Positions 1-11,390 are shown, counted from the stretch's first letter. The stretch is DNA of 64,000 bases from Rhynchopus sp. YZ270_cl-10 (GCA_964035575.1 OZ037874.1:868001-932000); one strand, 5' to 3'. Numbers and translations are program-made. Notes: generated from the sequence alone by a model not told the origin.

Positions 1-947
1 AGGTGGTCCACAACGCAGACCCGGAACGGCTCTTCTCTGGAGATGAAGAGGAAATGGCGCACGCAGCTAGCGACGATTCCTCCGACGCCTCGCACAGCAC
101 CTCAGACTCCCGCAATGCGTTGGCAAACGTCTCCTTCTTCGCATCGCGCGCAGAGAAAGCATTGGCGCAGCCCCTCCTCAAGAAACGTATGGCATTCGTT
201 GCGTCGAATGTCGTCCGATTTCATGACGATGTGCTGACCGGACGGCACGCCGAAATGGCGTCACGTCATGCTACCTATGTAGGTCTCACCATAGATACTG
301 CTGCAACACATAAAGGCCTGCCCGAAACGTTCTCAGGTGACCGTGTGCTTATCACGTTCAACGGAACCAAATCGAATGCAAGCTATAGAGAATCTGCAGG
401 GTTGTGCGCAATGCAGATTTCAGCGGAATCTGGAGCGAAGTTGGGTCTGAAGCTTACCCTAGGAGTAACAGGAGGAGTTGTCCAGGCAGGGCACATTGGA
501 ACCGGGAGTATGAAACGGTATAGCTGTTTGGGTCCGTGTGTGAGTTGGGCATTTGCCTTAGAGAGGTACGCAAGGTGGCGCGGATTGAGAGTGGTGACAG
601 ATATTTCGATAACAGATTCGTGTCCGAATTTGTTCGATTTTAGGCACCATTCGATCGTGCGGAGCCCTAAGAGCACGGTGCCAGAGGCGCCATTGATAGT
701 AATAGAACTGCGTAAAGGGTGTGACGTTGCGCACAAAGAATGGATGTACCAGTTGGAAGAGTCTGCACTCCGTTCGGGCTATGGGGGATGGAACAACCTG
801 GTGATGTTGCTCTTGCAGGAGCGGTGGGACGATGCTAGCACGCAGCTGCAAGACCCAGAACTCGAAGCGAAAGAAGAGCAACGCGATTGGGTGCAAAAAA
901 TGCTGGACACACATATTCTTGACATCATCGATTTATCGCATTATTAG
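1..947 (+). CDS. Degenerate class III nucleotidyl-cyclase-like protein, 3' part
   Basis: The frame is open from the window edge to a stop at 945-947 (about 314 residues), so the 5' part lies outside. The first residues (ERLFSGDEEE) align with PTHLFVDEES in the protein at 15244-18386, and homology continues to the C-terminus. The domain at residues ~45-215 has the class III cyclase layout, including FSGDRVLITF (second metal-loop Gly-Asp kept) and GHIGTGSMKRYSCLGPCV, which corresponds to the family's GxVG...Y.ViG region. The usual first FxDI metal aspartate is not evident. I infer a cyclase-fold sensor or regulatory domain with doubtful catalysis, on the cytoplasmic side of a receptor as in the paralogue. 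A Ser/Asp-rich linker precedes the domain. Here EWMYQLE is encoded without interruption; the paralogue has an intron at that point. No acceptor or start can be judged. Confidence 0.7.
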   Translation, partial: VVHNADPERLFSGDEEEMAHAASDDSSDASHSTSDSRNALANVSFFASRAEKALAQPLLKKRMAFVASNVVRFHDDVLTGRHAEMASRHATYVGLTIDTAATHKGLPETFSGDRVLITFNGTKSNASYRESAGLCAMQISAESGAKLGLKLTLGVTGGVVQAGHIGTGSMKRYSCLGPCVSWAFALERYARWRGLRVVTDISITDSCPNLFDFRHHSIVRSPKSTVPEAPLIVIELRKGCDVAHKEWMYQLEESALRSGYGGWNNLVMLLLQERWDDASTQLQDPELEAKEEQRDWVQKMLDTHILDIIDLSHY

Positions 948-1247
948 GCCACAGAAAATACTTTTGCACACTTTTTTTTTGGACCCTCCCCTACCATCAT
1001 TTCCCCCCCGTTATGTAATCAACGAACAAAGAGAGGTCTCTCGAGCATTTCTTTAAAGGTGGCTAAGGAGAGGATCAGAGTCATCTTATAAACTTTTTTT
1101 TTAGAAAGGGTGCATGTTGACACTCAAATACTTTCAATTCTGTGAACTGAAAGTATATGAATCTAATTTTCTAGTGAGTGAGGGTTTCAAGTTTTTAGTG
1201 TTTGCTATTCATTTTTTCCACATATCATCAGTGTATCTTTATATAAG
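948..1247 (+). other. Gene-free spacer with a diverged hairpin-motif copy
   Basis: No coding potential is visible. At about 1067-1110 there is a weak copy of the dispersed motif: GTGGCTAAGGAGAGG, then a CATCTTATAA block and a T-rich run ending in TTTAG. Confidence 0.5.
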
Positions 1248-1395
1248 GTGGCTAAGCACCTAGAGGCTAGGTTCATCTTATAACTTGTTTTGAGTTTCAG
1301 ATGTAAACCACGAAATGAATGTAGGACTGCATGGTTTGGGTACACTGTTTATGAGAGGGGCGCGGTGTATTTCAAGTCATTTTTTTTTTTCTTGC
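1248..1395 (+). repeat. Composite structured repeat: hairpin motif, CAG, then ATGTAAACCACG unit
   Basis: This copy has both halves of the dispersed family. The first half (from about 1250) is GTGGCTAAGCACC, AGAGGCTAGGTTCATC, a short T-rich run and TTTCAG. The second half follows directly: ATGTAAACCACGAAATG, GTAGGACTGCATGG, a GTACACTG block, and TATTTCAAGTCA running into poly-T. The poly-T end resembles a Pol III terminator. The family is not one I recognise. Confidence 0.6.
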
Positions 1396-1672
1396 TATTT
1401 TCGTCATTTTCGCAGAGTGACGTCCAATGTTAGATCATCCCACACATTCCTGTCCATAACTCAAATATAACCAAAAAAAAAAAAAAATTCGTTTTCCGTT
1501 CTGGTCTTCACCCTGCACCAATCGCATATCCCCCATTCCTTCTTCACTACTTGGAAAACAACAATACAAAACTTTAGTGGAGTTCATCTTCGGGTGTCTA
1601 CACTAAAACAACCAAGTTTTCAAAAAAAACAACTAAGGGCTTAGTTATTTTTTTTTTTTGGTACGCGTCCGC

Positions 1673-3159
1673 CAGGGCTATTTCTAAAAACCTGTCCCTG
1701 TCCCTGATTTTTGGAAAATGAAAGTTGTCAAAAAATTTGCACGGGGCTTATATACAGGGCTGCCAAAAAATTTGCACGTACTACAGTACTTACAGAGAGG
1801 GGGATGGGCTTTCTGCTTGAAGAAAGTTGCCGATTTTTTTTGTGTTGGAAAGTTTTCTTCCAGATTGTGCAAGACACGGGGTTTTTGATATTTTCTGAAA
1901 AAACAGAGAGGGCGCACCAGGCCGCATGCCGGAGGTGCTATGATGGGGTTTCTTAGAAAACTTGTTCTCTACACTAACATCACATTATTAAACTTGAAAA
2001 ACGTGATCCACCCCCGCAAAAAGAAAAACCAGCAAAAGGGAAGGATGGCACCACGGTGTGCCAGAGAGTGGCTTGATCCCATTTGCTGACTTATACCCAA
2101 CAAAGAAGCGACACCTAAGTGAACAGGGGCCGTATACCACCGCTGGTGGCCTAGGTTAGTATATAAGCCAGTTCAAGGTCCGCACTCTGGCAGCGTCAAA
2201 AGAAATAAACAACAATAAAACCACCAGTCATTCCAATGGGAGGAACGAATGACTGGCATCTCCTAATTCTCTAAACTGCGGTGAGTGGAACACCCAACTG
2301 ATGCAAACCACTGCCGCAGGTTAGCACCTACAAAAAGCAAAGAAAAGCAAAGAAAAGAAAAGCAAAAGCTGTGCATGGTCGTAAAGTAGGTGCAGGGTCG
2401 CTTAAATCCCTGAGGGCACAAAAAGCCCAGCATACACCTCCTCCAGTTGCTTTGGACCCTCCAGTATCATGTGCCCGGGTTTGCAAAAGTGCAATGCAAC
2501 CATCCCACGCGTGGCCTTCGTTCACTCAAAAAAGAGATTATATCCGGGGACGCCAGGGCAAAAATGCCGGGGCTGCCACCTCACGTTTTTGTCCCCTCTA
2601 CACTAACATCACACTGGCACCGTACTCATTTTAACAAAAAAAAAACCAAGAACTTGCCCAATTCTGCAAATTGACCCCACCACACAACGGACGGATTCCG
2701 GAAATGCAAATGCCGGTGTTTTCGCGCATTTTCATGTTTCAGCATCTGGGAGAGAAAATCTGGGTTGTGGGATTTACCTTGGCCCCTTTACCTTACACTC
2801 ATTTTGACCAAAACCAAGAACTTGGCCATTTCTGCAAATTGACCCCACCACAGTGCGGACAGATTCCGGAAATTCCAATCGCAGTATGTTTTGGGGCTGA
2901 AAAAATTTCAGGGGAAATTTTTTTTGAGCAGCATTTTTTGGCCGAAAATGGGCCCCACGTATAAGCAACCGGGCTCATATTTTCAAAAAATTTAAGTGGT
3001 CAAAAAATTGTCCAATTTTCGAGATTGACCCCACCACTGCACGGGTGGATCCCAAAAATGCAAATAAGGATGTTTTTGGCACAAAATAAATCTGCCAAAA
3101 AATTTGTGTCCCGGATTGGATTTTGGACCCCCCGGACCCCATATTTAGAAATAGCCCTG
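1673..3159. mobile_element. hAT-like non-autonomous element nested in the PIF-like element
   Basis: It has perfect 16-bp terminal inverted repeats CAGGGCTATTTCTAAA (1673-1688 and 3144-3159). The 8-bp target duplication GCGTCCGC lies at 1665-1672 and 3160-3167. CAGGG ends plus an 8-bp duplication are diagnostic of hAT. No transposase frame is seen. The interior carries the dispersed block containing GACCCCACCAC and CGGACGGATTCCGG (2670-2880, again near 3020). Confidence 0.85.
1971..2616. repeat. Segment bounded by 18-bp direct repeats
   Basis: CTCTACACTAACATCACA occurs at about 1971-1988 and 2598-2615. The segment between them holds a small stem-loop (CCAGTCATTC / GAATGACTGG, 2223-2256), a TATATAAG stretch and an A-rich AAAGCAAAG run. 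It may be a retroposed insertion with its target duplication, inside the hAT element. The family is unknown. Confidence 0.35.
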
Positions 3160-4689
3160 GCGTCCGCGCGCGCTCAAATTTTTGGAAATCCAAAAATAAA
3201 AAATAAAAAATAAAAAAAAATATGCCGGTGTGGTGTGCATGGAAAAGTATAAAAAAAAAGTTGGAAAATTTCAACATTTTTTTTTTTTTTCGAATATTTT
3301 TTTTCGAAATATTTTTTTTTGGGCACAACATTGATTTTGCAGGCCAAAACAAGTTATTTTTTTTTGGTATTTTATTTTTTTTTGCGCGCGCGCGCTCAAA
3401 ATTTGAGGGGGGTCCCGGACGCGTACCAAAAAAAAAAATAACTAAGCCCTAAGGGCTTAGTTATTTTTTTTTTTGGTACGCGTCCGCGCGCGCTCAAATT
3501 TTTGGAAATCCAAAAATAAAAAATAAAAAATAAAAAAAAATATGCCGGTGTGGTGTGCATAGAAAAGTACATAAAAAAAAGTTGGAAAATTTCAACAATT
3601 TTTTTTCCGAATATTTTTAACATAAAAAATTTTGCCTACAATCTAATTAGAGTCCTATAAGAGGGTCAATAAAGAGGGGCACATCAATCAATGCTATAGC
3701 CATCAACCCAGGGGGCATAGCTAGTGCAAGAAATTCGACTTTGTAATCCAGAAAGTCTGTTCTCTGCTTGCAGAGAACCAGACACAAGAAAATATTGTTT
3801 GTTCCCCCAGAACACCAGTGCACAATTCACACTCCTTGTGGCTGGTCTTGTTGCCTTTTTAGCACAGGAATTTTGGCCCAGGGGCATGCACTTGAAGCAT
3901 GGCTATTTAGTCAGTTGACTCCCCAGTAGTGTGTATGGGGCAGTGTTGTTTTGTTATGAATTCTCTTTGGTATTGTCGATCGCGGGTAGTTGTTCAACGC
4001 GAGGCTTGGATCTCTCCTGGGTTCATAAGTAGTATTTCTTCGGCTGAAATGAACGTATGCTCGCTATAGATTTCCCGTCAACACAGCCTTTGATACTGGG
4101 ATTACCCCTTCGACCCCTTAGTGGTAGTTAAATTCGATTGATATTTACATTCCTACAGATGAAAGAACAAGACACCACTTCTGTACCCGCGCATCAACAT
4201 TTGTAGAAAATTTTGCACCCGAAACACCTTCAATAATGCCCCTTGTTGCTGGGAGTTTCTCATGTTTGATACCTGCACAACAGGCATTCCTCTGAGTCCA
4301 ACGCTGCTTGGCCTGTCTGCGGCGTTGCACCGAAGGTGCACATAGAGTTTTTGCATCGCATTCCCTAATGTATGGGGCACTCACACTTGAGGGCATGTGC
4401 CACTGCGCGGGTCTGAGTACCTGGGTACCCATAGCTGAGAATAAGCCGGGTCCCGAATCCCGGTACTGGGTACTAGGTACAGTAGGACTAGGACTAGGCC
4501 CCCACCCTCCCGCGACCGGGTCCCCGACCCGCTTTCAGGCCGACCACAGCGCCTTCACATATTGTGTCCCAGTCCGGCTGAGAACTCGGTTCCCCAAGTC
4601 TAATTTTCAGCTATGTGGGTAACTGGGCACCTGGGTCCTACAGAGGAACCTTAGGGGAACCGGTTCCTTACGGCGTTTGCACCTACAAG

Positions 4690-4880
4690 AAGCCTATTGT
4701 TTTACTCTAATTAGACTATAATTAGAGTGTAGTTAGAGTCTAATTATGCTCTAACTGCACTCTAATTATAGTCTAATTGAAGAAAAGCGACTCTAATTAT
4801 ACTCTAACTGGACTCTAACTGACTTGGCCCAAAATCCCAGACTCTAATTATACCCTAATACTCTAATTAGAGCGCTATGT
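4690..4880. repeat. Cluster of CTCTAATTA-type short repeats
   Basis: More than ten variants of the palindromic core CTCTAATTAGAG occur in both orientations, with an isolated match at 3640-3652. The layout resembles subterminal binding-site arrays of DNA transposons. Element borders were not resolved. Confidence 0.5.
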
Positions 4881-5029
4881 ATACTACAAATTTTTTTTTT
4901 GTTTTCGGTTCTTCCGAGTCTGTGCGTGCTGTGATGGGGTCACTTTGCGCTGAGAAATGAGTACTTTTGACCTAAAATGCATGTGTCAGTTTTATACAGG
5001 CCATTTTCAGGTTTTGTGTGCAAAATATG

Positions 5030-5860
5030 GTCAGTACTTGACTTTGAAGGAAAAATGCAAAGTGAACGTGGGAGCAGTTAGCATAGCTGCGAACTTTGCT
5101 GCATGTTGTGACCCACCATTTGACGGACGGAGCTCGTAGAACCCAATGAGGAGTGAGAAAGAAGGACATGGTCAAATAAAAAAGTAGCGTACCGTGCGCC
5201 TGCGGCGCAAGCTTGCATTCCACCCTCCCCATGACATAGCTTGGCTGTAAAACAAAGTGCATTTTTAAGCGCAATTTTTTGAAATGTTGCGTACCGTGGC
5301 TTCGCCAGAACGCAGTTTTCTCGAAGTCTTCTTGCTCTTGAACATTGCAAGTCGGAAAATGGGATACTCTCGCACGGGTTTTGGAGGCTGCGGTCGTTGC
5401 ACTCCCGTCTTCCGTTGTTGTTGAACGAGGATTCTCTCTCCTGGACCACATCTACGCAAAGAGACGCCACCGCCTTTCTCACAGCACTATTGAGAAGCTG
5501 ATGATTCTTCATGAACAGGCGCCCGAGTTTAATACCGAAGAGATGGGGAATATTCTTGAACACGCTGTTGTCCTGTTTCTCAGCGACAAGCGTCACAGGT
5601 TCAAGAGAAAACGGAGGGCGGAGGAGTTGGAAGACTTCGCTTCCCCCGTATTTGTTTCCGGAATTGAGCTTATGAGGACCTTTTTCGCGCGCAGCGCGTA
5701 TGTTCGAAACGTATCGTGGGCAAAAAAAAATCATGATTTTCACCACCAGCCATGGACCAAGGTCGAAAAATGTCTGATTCCTGTGTAGAAAAACCCGTAA
5801 AAAAAACCGGAATTCCAAGCCCGAAAGTGCGATTTTTGTAGCTGTTTAGCGTCAGGCCTG
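5030..5860 (+). mobile_element. hAT remnant with transposase C-terminal dimerisation region
   Basis: An open stretch at 5345-5788 contains ALPSSVVVERGFSLLDHIY and HRLSHSTIEKLMILH, the conserved hAT C-terminal dimerisation pattern (ER.FS...R.RL....L). The right end GTTTAGCGTCAGGCCTG stops at 5860. It matches the ends of the elements at 24108 and 39514. The same fragment, with flanks, recurs inverted at 39514-40520. No left end or target duplication was found, and the DDE catalytic core is absent, so this is a decayed internal part. Confidence 0.65.
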
Positions 5861-6050
5861 CTCTAACACAAAGGGTGGGAAAAATTTTTTTACCCTCCCT
5901 TTTTACAATACATAAGCACTACATAAGAACTACACAAATATGACTTTTTTTTTGGGGCGTGCCACACCAATTTTATTTTTTTTTGCGCGCGCGCGCTCAA
6001 AATTTGAGGGGGGTCCCGGACGCGTACCAAAAAAAAAAATAACTAAGCCC

Positions 6051-6544
6051 TAATTTGCTCAGAAAAAAAAACGGGATGTGCTGTGGCTACGATTTTCGAA
6101 ACCACTTCTGCATTCTGGCGCTTTGATGGGTGTCTGATGCGCACCCGTCTGTGACCAACGACAATTTGTCATCTGTGTATTCTGTGTTCCTTCCGCCTTC
6201 CTCCGACGCCCACGATGAGTGGGAGCCTGTGGACGACAACGAGATGGAACACGGCCGAGTCCGCCTCTGCAGCCATCGAGCAGATGGTTATCGAGACTGC
6301 GGTGCCTACGTCCAACAATGCTATCGAGCAGATGGTGCTGGACGAAGAGGAGTCTGAAGACGACATGAAGCCCCCCTTCTTGAACGTTTCAGGTGCAGAC
6401 GTAGTGGGTCTGGCAGCGTACGAAAAGCGCTTTCGCATACCTGCAGAATGCGTGTTGTAGATTATTTCTACAGGGCGGGGTTCCAGGAGCGGGGGTCCCC
6501 ATATCCACAGCACCCCGTTTTTTTTCTCGATAGCAATTACTCGG
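6051..6544. mobile_element. TIR element copy carrying a broken acidic coding stretch
   Basis: It is about 490 bp and homologous to 44268-44717. The right end is TAGCAATTACTCGG. The left end begins inside the inverted repeat, just after the TAA that closes the PIF-like pair, so the pair appears to have landed in this element's left terminus. Coding-like pieces occur in two frames: DEWEPVDDNEMEH at ~6210-6250, and NNAIEQMVLDEEESEDD then AAYEKRFRIPAECVL at ~6310-6460. The product is not recognised. Confidence 0.55.
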
Positions 6545-8055
<1,511 letters not shown>

Positions 8056-8525
8056 TATCAAACTAGTAGGGGTAATTCTTGCTCAGAATATGGCCCCAAT
8101 GTGTGTGTGTGTGTGCACGAGAGAGTGCACATTCATATGACCAAGCTTTCTTATTTTGTGTATTTTTGTGTATTTTTTTTTGAAACCCTTACAAACGGTC
8201 GGAAAACCAGACAATAAAAATAGCCAAATAACATGATTTTGATTAACGACCACTTTCCTTCCCCTGGAGTTGTTTCACATCTTTTATTTTTTTTCCAGCG
8301 CCGAAAATCATATTTAAATCCTTGGCGGCGTTCAACGAAAATAGTATTTTCCCTTTTTATCAAAGTTATCATGATCAGTTGACGGTTACTAATTGTCTGG
8401 GGGAGATTTTTTTTTCTTCACTGTAGCCTACCGAAGTAGGCGCTATTTTTTTTTGAGTATAACGTATATGAACGAACTATGGTCACGTTTAGTCTATTGC
8501 CATTCCCATACCCCTCCCCTTCTCC

Positions 8526-8658
8526 AATGGTGGCAGTATTGTGATGGGAGCCCATTGGAATACGCAAAATACATCACAATGTGTATTGACATAATTGTGA
8601 TGTATTTTGATGTATTTTGCGTATTCCAATGGGCTCCCATCACAATACTGCCACCATT
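8526..8658. repeat. Perfect palindrome, 51-bp arms, 31-bp spacer
   Basis: The left arm 8526-8576 (AATGGTGGCAGTATTGTG onward) is the exact reverse complement of 8608-8658. The spacer also contains a weaker inverted pair, ACATCACAAT / ATTGTGATGT. This could be a foldback element or a very young MITE. No clear target duplication is seen. Confidence 0.9.
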
Positions 8659-9009
8659 ACACTTCTCTATCGCCCCAGCTATACCAATTTCTAACTCCGT
8701 TTTTTTTTTGTTGTGTCGACAATCACCTGCTACTGCAAGATCTGTACTCAATGTCGCCCGAAAGGCTAATGTACTTAAAATATATAGACGAGAATCGTCC
8801 TCAACTCTGAAAAGTAGCTTATATTTGTTGTGCTTAGGTATTGTTCATTTTTGTTTTTATACCTACAAGCGTATAAAGGAGAAATAGTTCCTCAGATACG
8901 GTCGCCAATCACCCCCCTCCAACAGAGTAATTGTGCAACGAAAAAACCTTTTTTTCCCCTTTTACTTACCTATCAGAGTTACTATTTTTGTGTTTTTTTT
9001 GTTGTTGTT

Positions 9010-9095
9010 GTGCTTAGGTGATTAAGCACAGAGAGACTTGAGTTCATCTCATGAGAGCTCTTTCTTCATTTTTATGGTTTTCAGTAGTTTTTCAA
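9010..9095 (+). repeat. Hairpin-motif copy ending in TTTTCAG
   Basis: AG then GTGATTAAGCACAGAGAG, GAGTTCATCTCATG, a T/C-rich stretch and GGTTTTCAG. The form matches the other dispersed copies. It lies about 385 bp upstream of the gene start at 9477. Confidence 0.55.
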
Positions 9096-9282
9096 ATTAT
9101 ACGAACGTTGTTCACAAAGTTGACTAGAATAGGAAAAAAAAAGGTTTTTTCTTTTTTGCATTCACTTCAACACCTCGCCCTTATACCTCTAGTGAATGTA
9201 CGATGGTGAAGGAAATGACTTTGATTCGTCGTTTGGTTTGGTTGTTTCACTGTTAGGTTGCAACGGTGAACTGCTTTTTAGA

Positions 9283-9373
9283 GATGTAAAACAGCGAAAT
9301 GCATGGTCGGGTCAACCTGGTGCACCGGTCAGCAAGGTACACTGACATGAGAGGGCTTTCATGTTCACCATGT
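9283..9373 (+). repeat. Diverged ATGTAAACCACG-type structured repeat
   Basis: Contains GATGTAAAACAGCGAAATG, CATGGTCGGG, GGTACACTGACATGAG and GGGCTTTCATGTT, in the family order. It ends about 100 bp before the start codon at 9477. Confidence 0.55.
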
Positions 9374-9419
9374 GGCTCCTCTCCCAATCCTCCTCAGTAC
9401 AAAAAGAGCTGCTTTCCCA

Positions 9420-9453
9420 CAGCCTTTACCCACCCCACCCTTCCCTTGCACAG
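9420..9453 (+). promoter_or_regulatory. Candidate splice-leader acceptor for the gene at 9477
   Basis: A C/T-rich tract ends in GCACAG at 9453, 23 nt before ATG 9477. This is consistent with a trans-splice acceptor or the 3' end of a 5'-UTR intron. Confidence 0.45.
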
Positions 9454-9476
9454 AGCCCTTCCCGATTCCTTCATTG

Positions 9477-11051
9477 ATGGAGTTTCATGTGAAATGCGGT
9501 GTGCATGAAGAGGTGTGCGAGCTGTCGGGTGAGGCACGCATAAAGGAGCTGCGTCGCGTGGTGCGGGGTGTTGTTGCTGCACACCTGAGTGGTGTGGGGG
9601 ATGCCTTTGAGATGCGTTTGGTCCCCGAGGGCGTTTCCCTTGACGACGACGAGAGTGTGGCGCACCTCAGCGCGGGTGACCATGTAGAGGTTGTGCTGTC
9701 CAAGGCTGTTGCCGTACAGGCGCTGGCGAAGCGTCGTATCCCCCTTGCTTGGAAGAGTGTCGTCACAGCAGCACGCAATCAAAGCTACGATGTTGTGCGG
9801 TGGTTGCTGCAGGCTGACGTCAACGTTACTGAGCACATCGACGTAGAGGACGCTGTGGTCCCCTTGGAGGATGCCACTGTGCTCAACCTGATAGTGGACC
9901 ACGACATGCTTTTGAGTGAACGTGCGCTGACACACTTTGTCTGGAGGAAGGAGCACAGCATGGCAACCCTTGTCGATGCCGCAATTGAACGTGGGTCTGA
10001 CAGATTCAAGAACCATTTGTTGAAGGCAATTCTTTCGCCTATCGGGGCAGGCAAGACCTGGCAGCGTATAAATTCTGCACTGAAGCAAGCGGTACCGTAC
10101 TGCAAGACCCTCATTCCCGTGTCTCCCCTTGACGGCACAGTGGCGATATTGTGCGGTCGATTGGATGTACGGCAGTGCGCGACCCTGCTGTCGATGCTGT
10201 TGGAATACAGTGCTGCTGTCGACAGTGATGTACTCCTAAAGTTACGCGTATCGATTCCACTCGAGACAGTGCAGCTGTTGGTGCAGAAGGGTGCGGACCC
10301 AAATGCCCGTCTTCGTAAGAGTCTCAGTGCTTGTGACAGGATGCTGGACATGGAGGAGTCGCTCTTGGTATGCGGGATGGACATTGACACTGTGTGCGCG
10401 GATAGGAACAATACTATTTTGAGCCGCAAAGTGCAGTTTTCAGATGAACGCGAATACGTGGCAAAGCTTCTGTCCTTGGGTGCAAATCCCAACGTCTTGC
10501 GTAAATGCGGCAACACGCTCACAATGCACGTAGCTAAGAACCGTTGCTGGGAGAACCTGCAGGCACTTCTGCAAAGCGACAGACTTGACATCAACCAGAA
10601 GAGCGACAACGGGCAGACAGTTCTGATGCACATTGCAGGCAAGGCTGCTCTGTCTAGTATGGGGATGGTGTTTGAGGCGACGACACCAGACCTGGAGGTG
10701 GAGGACACAAAGGGGTGGACGTGTCTTGCGCATGCAGCCTCCTCAAGGCAGGTGTCTGCGGTGAAGCTGCTGCTGGAGCACGGTGCAAAGGTGGACGGCG
10801 GTGCCACCACCGCTCTGGAGCAGGCTGTGGTGAAGCACAGCCTCGACATCTGCGAGGTGCTCCTCGATAACGGGGCAGACCCGCTGCACATGACGAGCGG
10901 TGGGATGACCTGCCTCGAGCTTGCGGAGTCATACTCAGAGCGAACTGCGGAGCTGCTGCGTGGGCGCCTTGCACAGACGCCACCTGGTCAGGAGAGCAGA
11001 GGGGTGAAGAGGAAACGGGAGGAGCTCGACGTGGAGGACGAAGCAACATAA
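9477..11051 (+). CDS. Ubiquitin-like-headed ankyrin-repeat protein
   Basis: This encodes 524 residues. I chose ATG 9477 (MEFHVKCGV) over the in-frame ATG 9372 because the two other head-bearing proteins begin alike (MEIFIRD, MEVVIKD) and an acceptor-like CAG lies between the two ATGs. Residues 1-~75 look like a ubiquitin-like beta-grasp, with VAHLSAGDHVEVV matching LTQLSAGDTVVLT of the LRR protein at 48956. A shared adjoining segment contains LLQADV (LLQAEV in the LRR protein). The rest is ankyrin-type: TVLNLIVDHD, GADPNARLRKS, then clear repeats near the end (GWTCLAHAASSRQVSAVKLL, DICEVLLDNGADP). A basic KRKREE tail could be a nuclear signal. I infer a scaffold or binding protein with no enzymatic motif. 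The reverse-strand frame here is only a shadow of codon bias. Confidence 0.8.
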   Translation: MEFHVKCGVHEEVCELSGEARIKELRRVVRGVVAAHLSGVGDAFEMRLVPEGVSLDDDESVAHLSAGDHVEVVLSKAVAVQALAKRRIPLAWKSVVTAARNQSYDVVRWLLQADVNVTEHIDVEDAVVPLEDATVLNLIVDHDMLLSERALTHFVWRKEHSMATLVDAAIERGSDRFKNHLLKAILSPIGAGKTWQRINSALKQAVPYCKTLIPVSPLDGTVAILCGRLDVRQCATLLSMLLEYSAAVDSDVLLKLRVSIPLETVQLLVQKGADPNARLRKSLSACDRMLDMEESLLVCGMDIDTVCADRNNTILSRKVQFSDEREYVAKLLSLGANPNVLRKCGNTLTMHVAKNRCWENLQALLQSDRLDINQKSDNGQTVLMHIAGKAALSSMGMVFEATTPDLEVEDTKGWTCLAHAASSRQVSAVKLLLEHGAKVDGGATTALEQAVVKHSLDICEVLLDNGADPLHMTSGGMTCLELAESYSERTAELLRGRLAQTPPGQESRGVKRKREELDVEDEAT

Positions 11052-11282
11052 AATGGAGCGGGGGGTTCCAGTATCTTTCCTCAGGATTCTCTGGGGGGTC
11101 TGACACCGGTCGGGGGCCGGATAGTTATTCATCTGGTGTGGTGGTGTCCGTTGGAAATTCAGAAGACACGCATTATTTTCCGTTGAACGCGAAAAGGTTG
11201 CAAACCCGAGTGGCGCATACAATAATACGATTGCGATAAGCTTGAAATGAAGTAACTTCTGCACAGTAGGCAAGGCTGTCTG

Positions 11283-11390
11283 GTGAAAACACAAACAACA
11301 ACTGCTTTTATAGTAAATGGGGATGTCCCGATCATTCCCAAAGTACACTGCCACGAGAGGGCTTTTGTGTTTCAAGTCATGTTCACATCC
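11283..11390 (+). repeat. Diverged structured repeat (second half)
   Basis: AAGTACACTGCCACGAGAGG, GCTTTTGTGTTTCAAGTCA: the 3' half of the dispersed family, located between the genes at 9477 and 11773. Confidence 0.55.

Larger units (their letters stand above)
1637..3449. mobile_element. PIF/Harbinger-like non-autonomous element, copy 1 (interrupted by a hAT)
   Basis: The ends are inverted copies of GGGCTTAGTTATTTTT followed by GGTACGCGTCCG. A TAA triplet flanks each side (1634-1636 and 3450-3452), which fits the TWA target duplication and GG-starting ends of PIF/Harbinger elements. After removing the nested element at 1673-3159 and its 8-bp duplication, the element is about 318 bp with no transposase, so it is MITE-like. 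Copy 2 begins immediately after the right TAA. Confidence 0.75.
3453..6050. mobile_element. PIF/Harbinger-like element, copy 2, carrying later insertions
   Basis: It starts directly after the TAA shared with copy 1 and ends at 6050, followed by TAA (6051-6053). Its terminal inverted repeats match copy 1. The left ~170 bp and right ~110 bp match copy 1, including the CGCGCGCGCTCAAATTT block and the CCAAAAATAAAAAATAAA run. The ~2.3 kb between 3625 and 5940 is extra material and includes a hAT remnant. Confidence 0.75.

Noticed and set aside
1248-1395. Spliced-leader RNA gene
   Set aside because: The structured repeat has stems and a poly-T end, but no convincing leader-exon/donor/Sm-site order; copies diverge too much to be a conserved SL gene.
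2150-2200. Possible tRNA-like A and B boxes (GGTTAGTATA, GTTCAAGGTCC)
   Set aside because: Spacing and flanking sequence do not allow a cloverleaf; kept only as a weak hint under the retroposon candidate.
3441-3452. CCCTAA / TTAGGG-like text suggesting interstitial telomere repeats
   Set aside because: It occurs once per border and is explained by transposon ends plus the TAA duplication.
5078-5818. 246-residue minus-strand frame over the hAT remnant
   Set aside because: The + strand carries the recognisable dimerisation motif; the antisense frame has no family features.
9785-10891. 368-residue minus-strand frame
   Set aside because: It mirrors the ankyrin gene at 9477; its composition (Ser/Arg/Cys-rich) is that of an antisense shadow.
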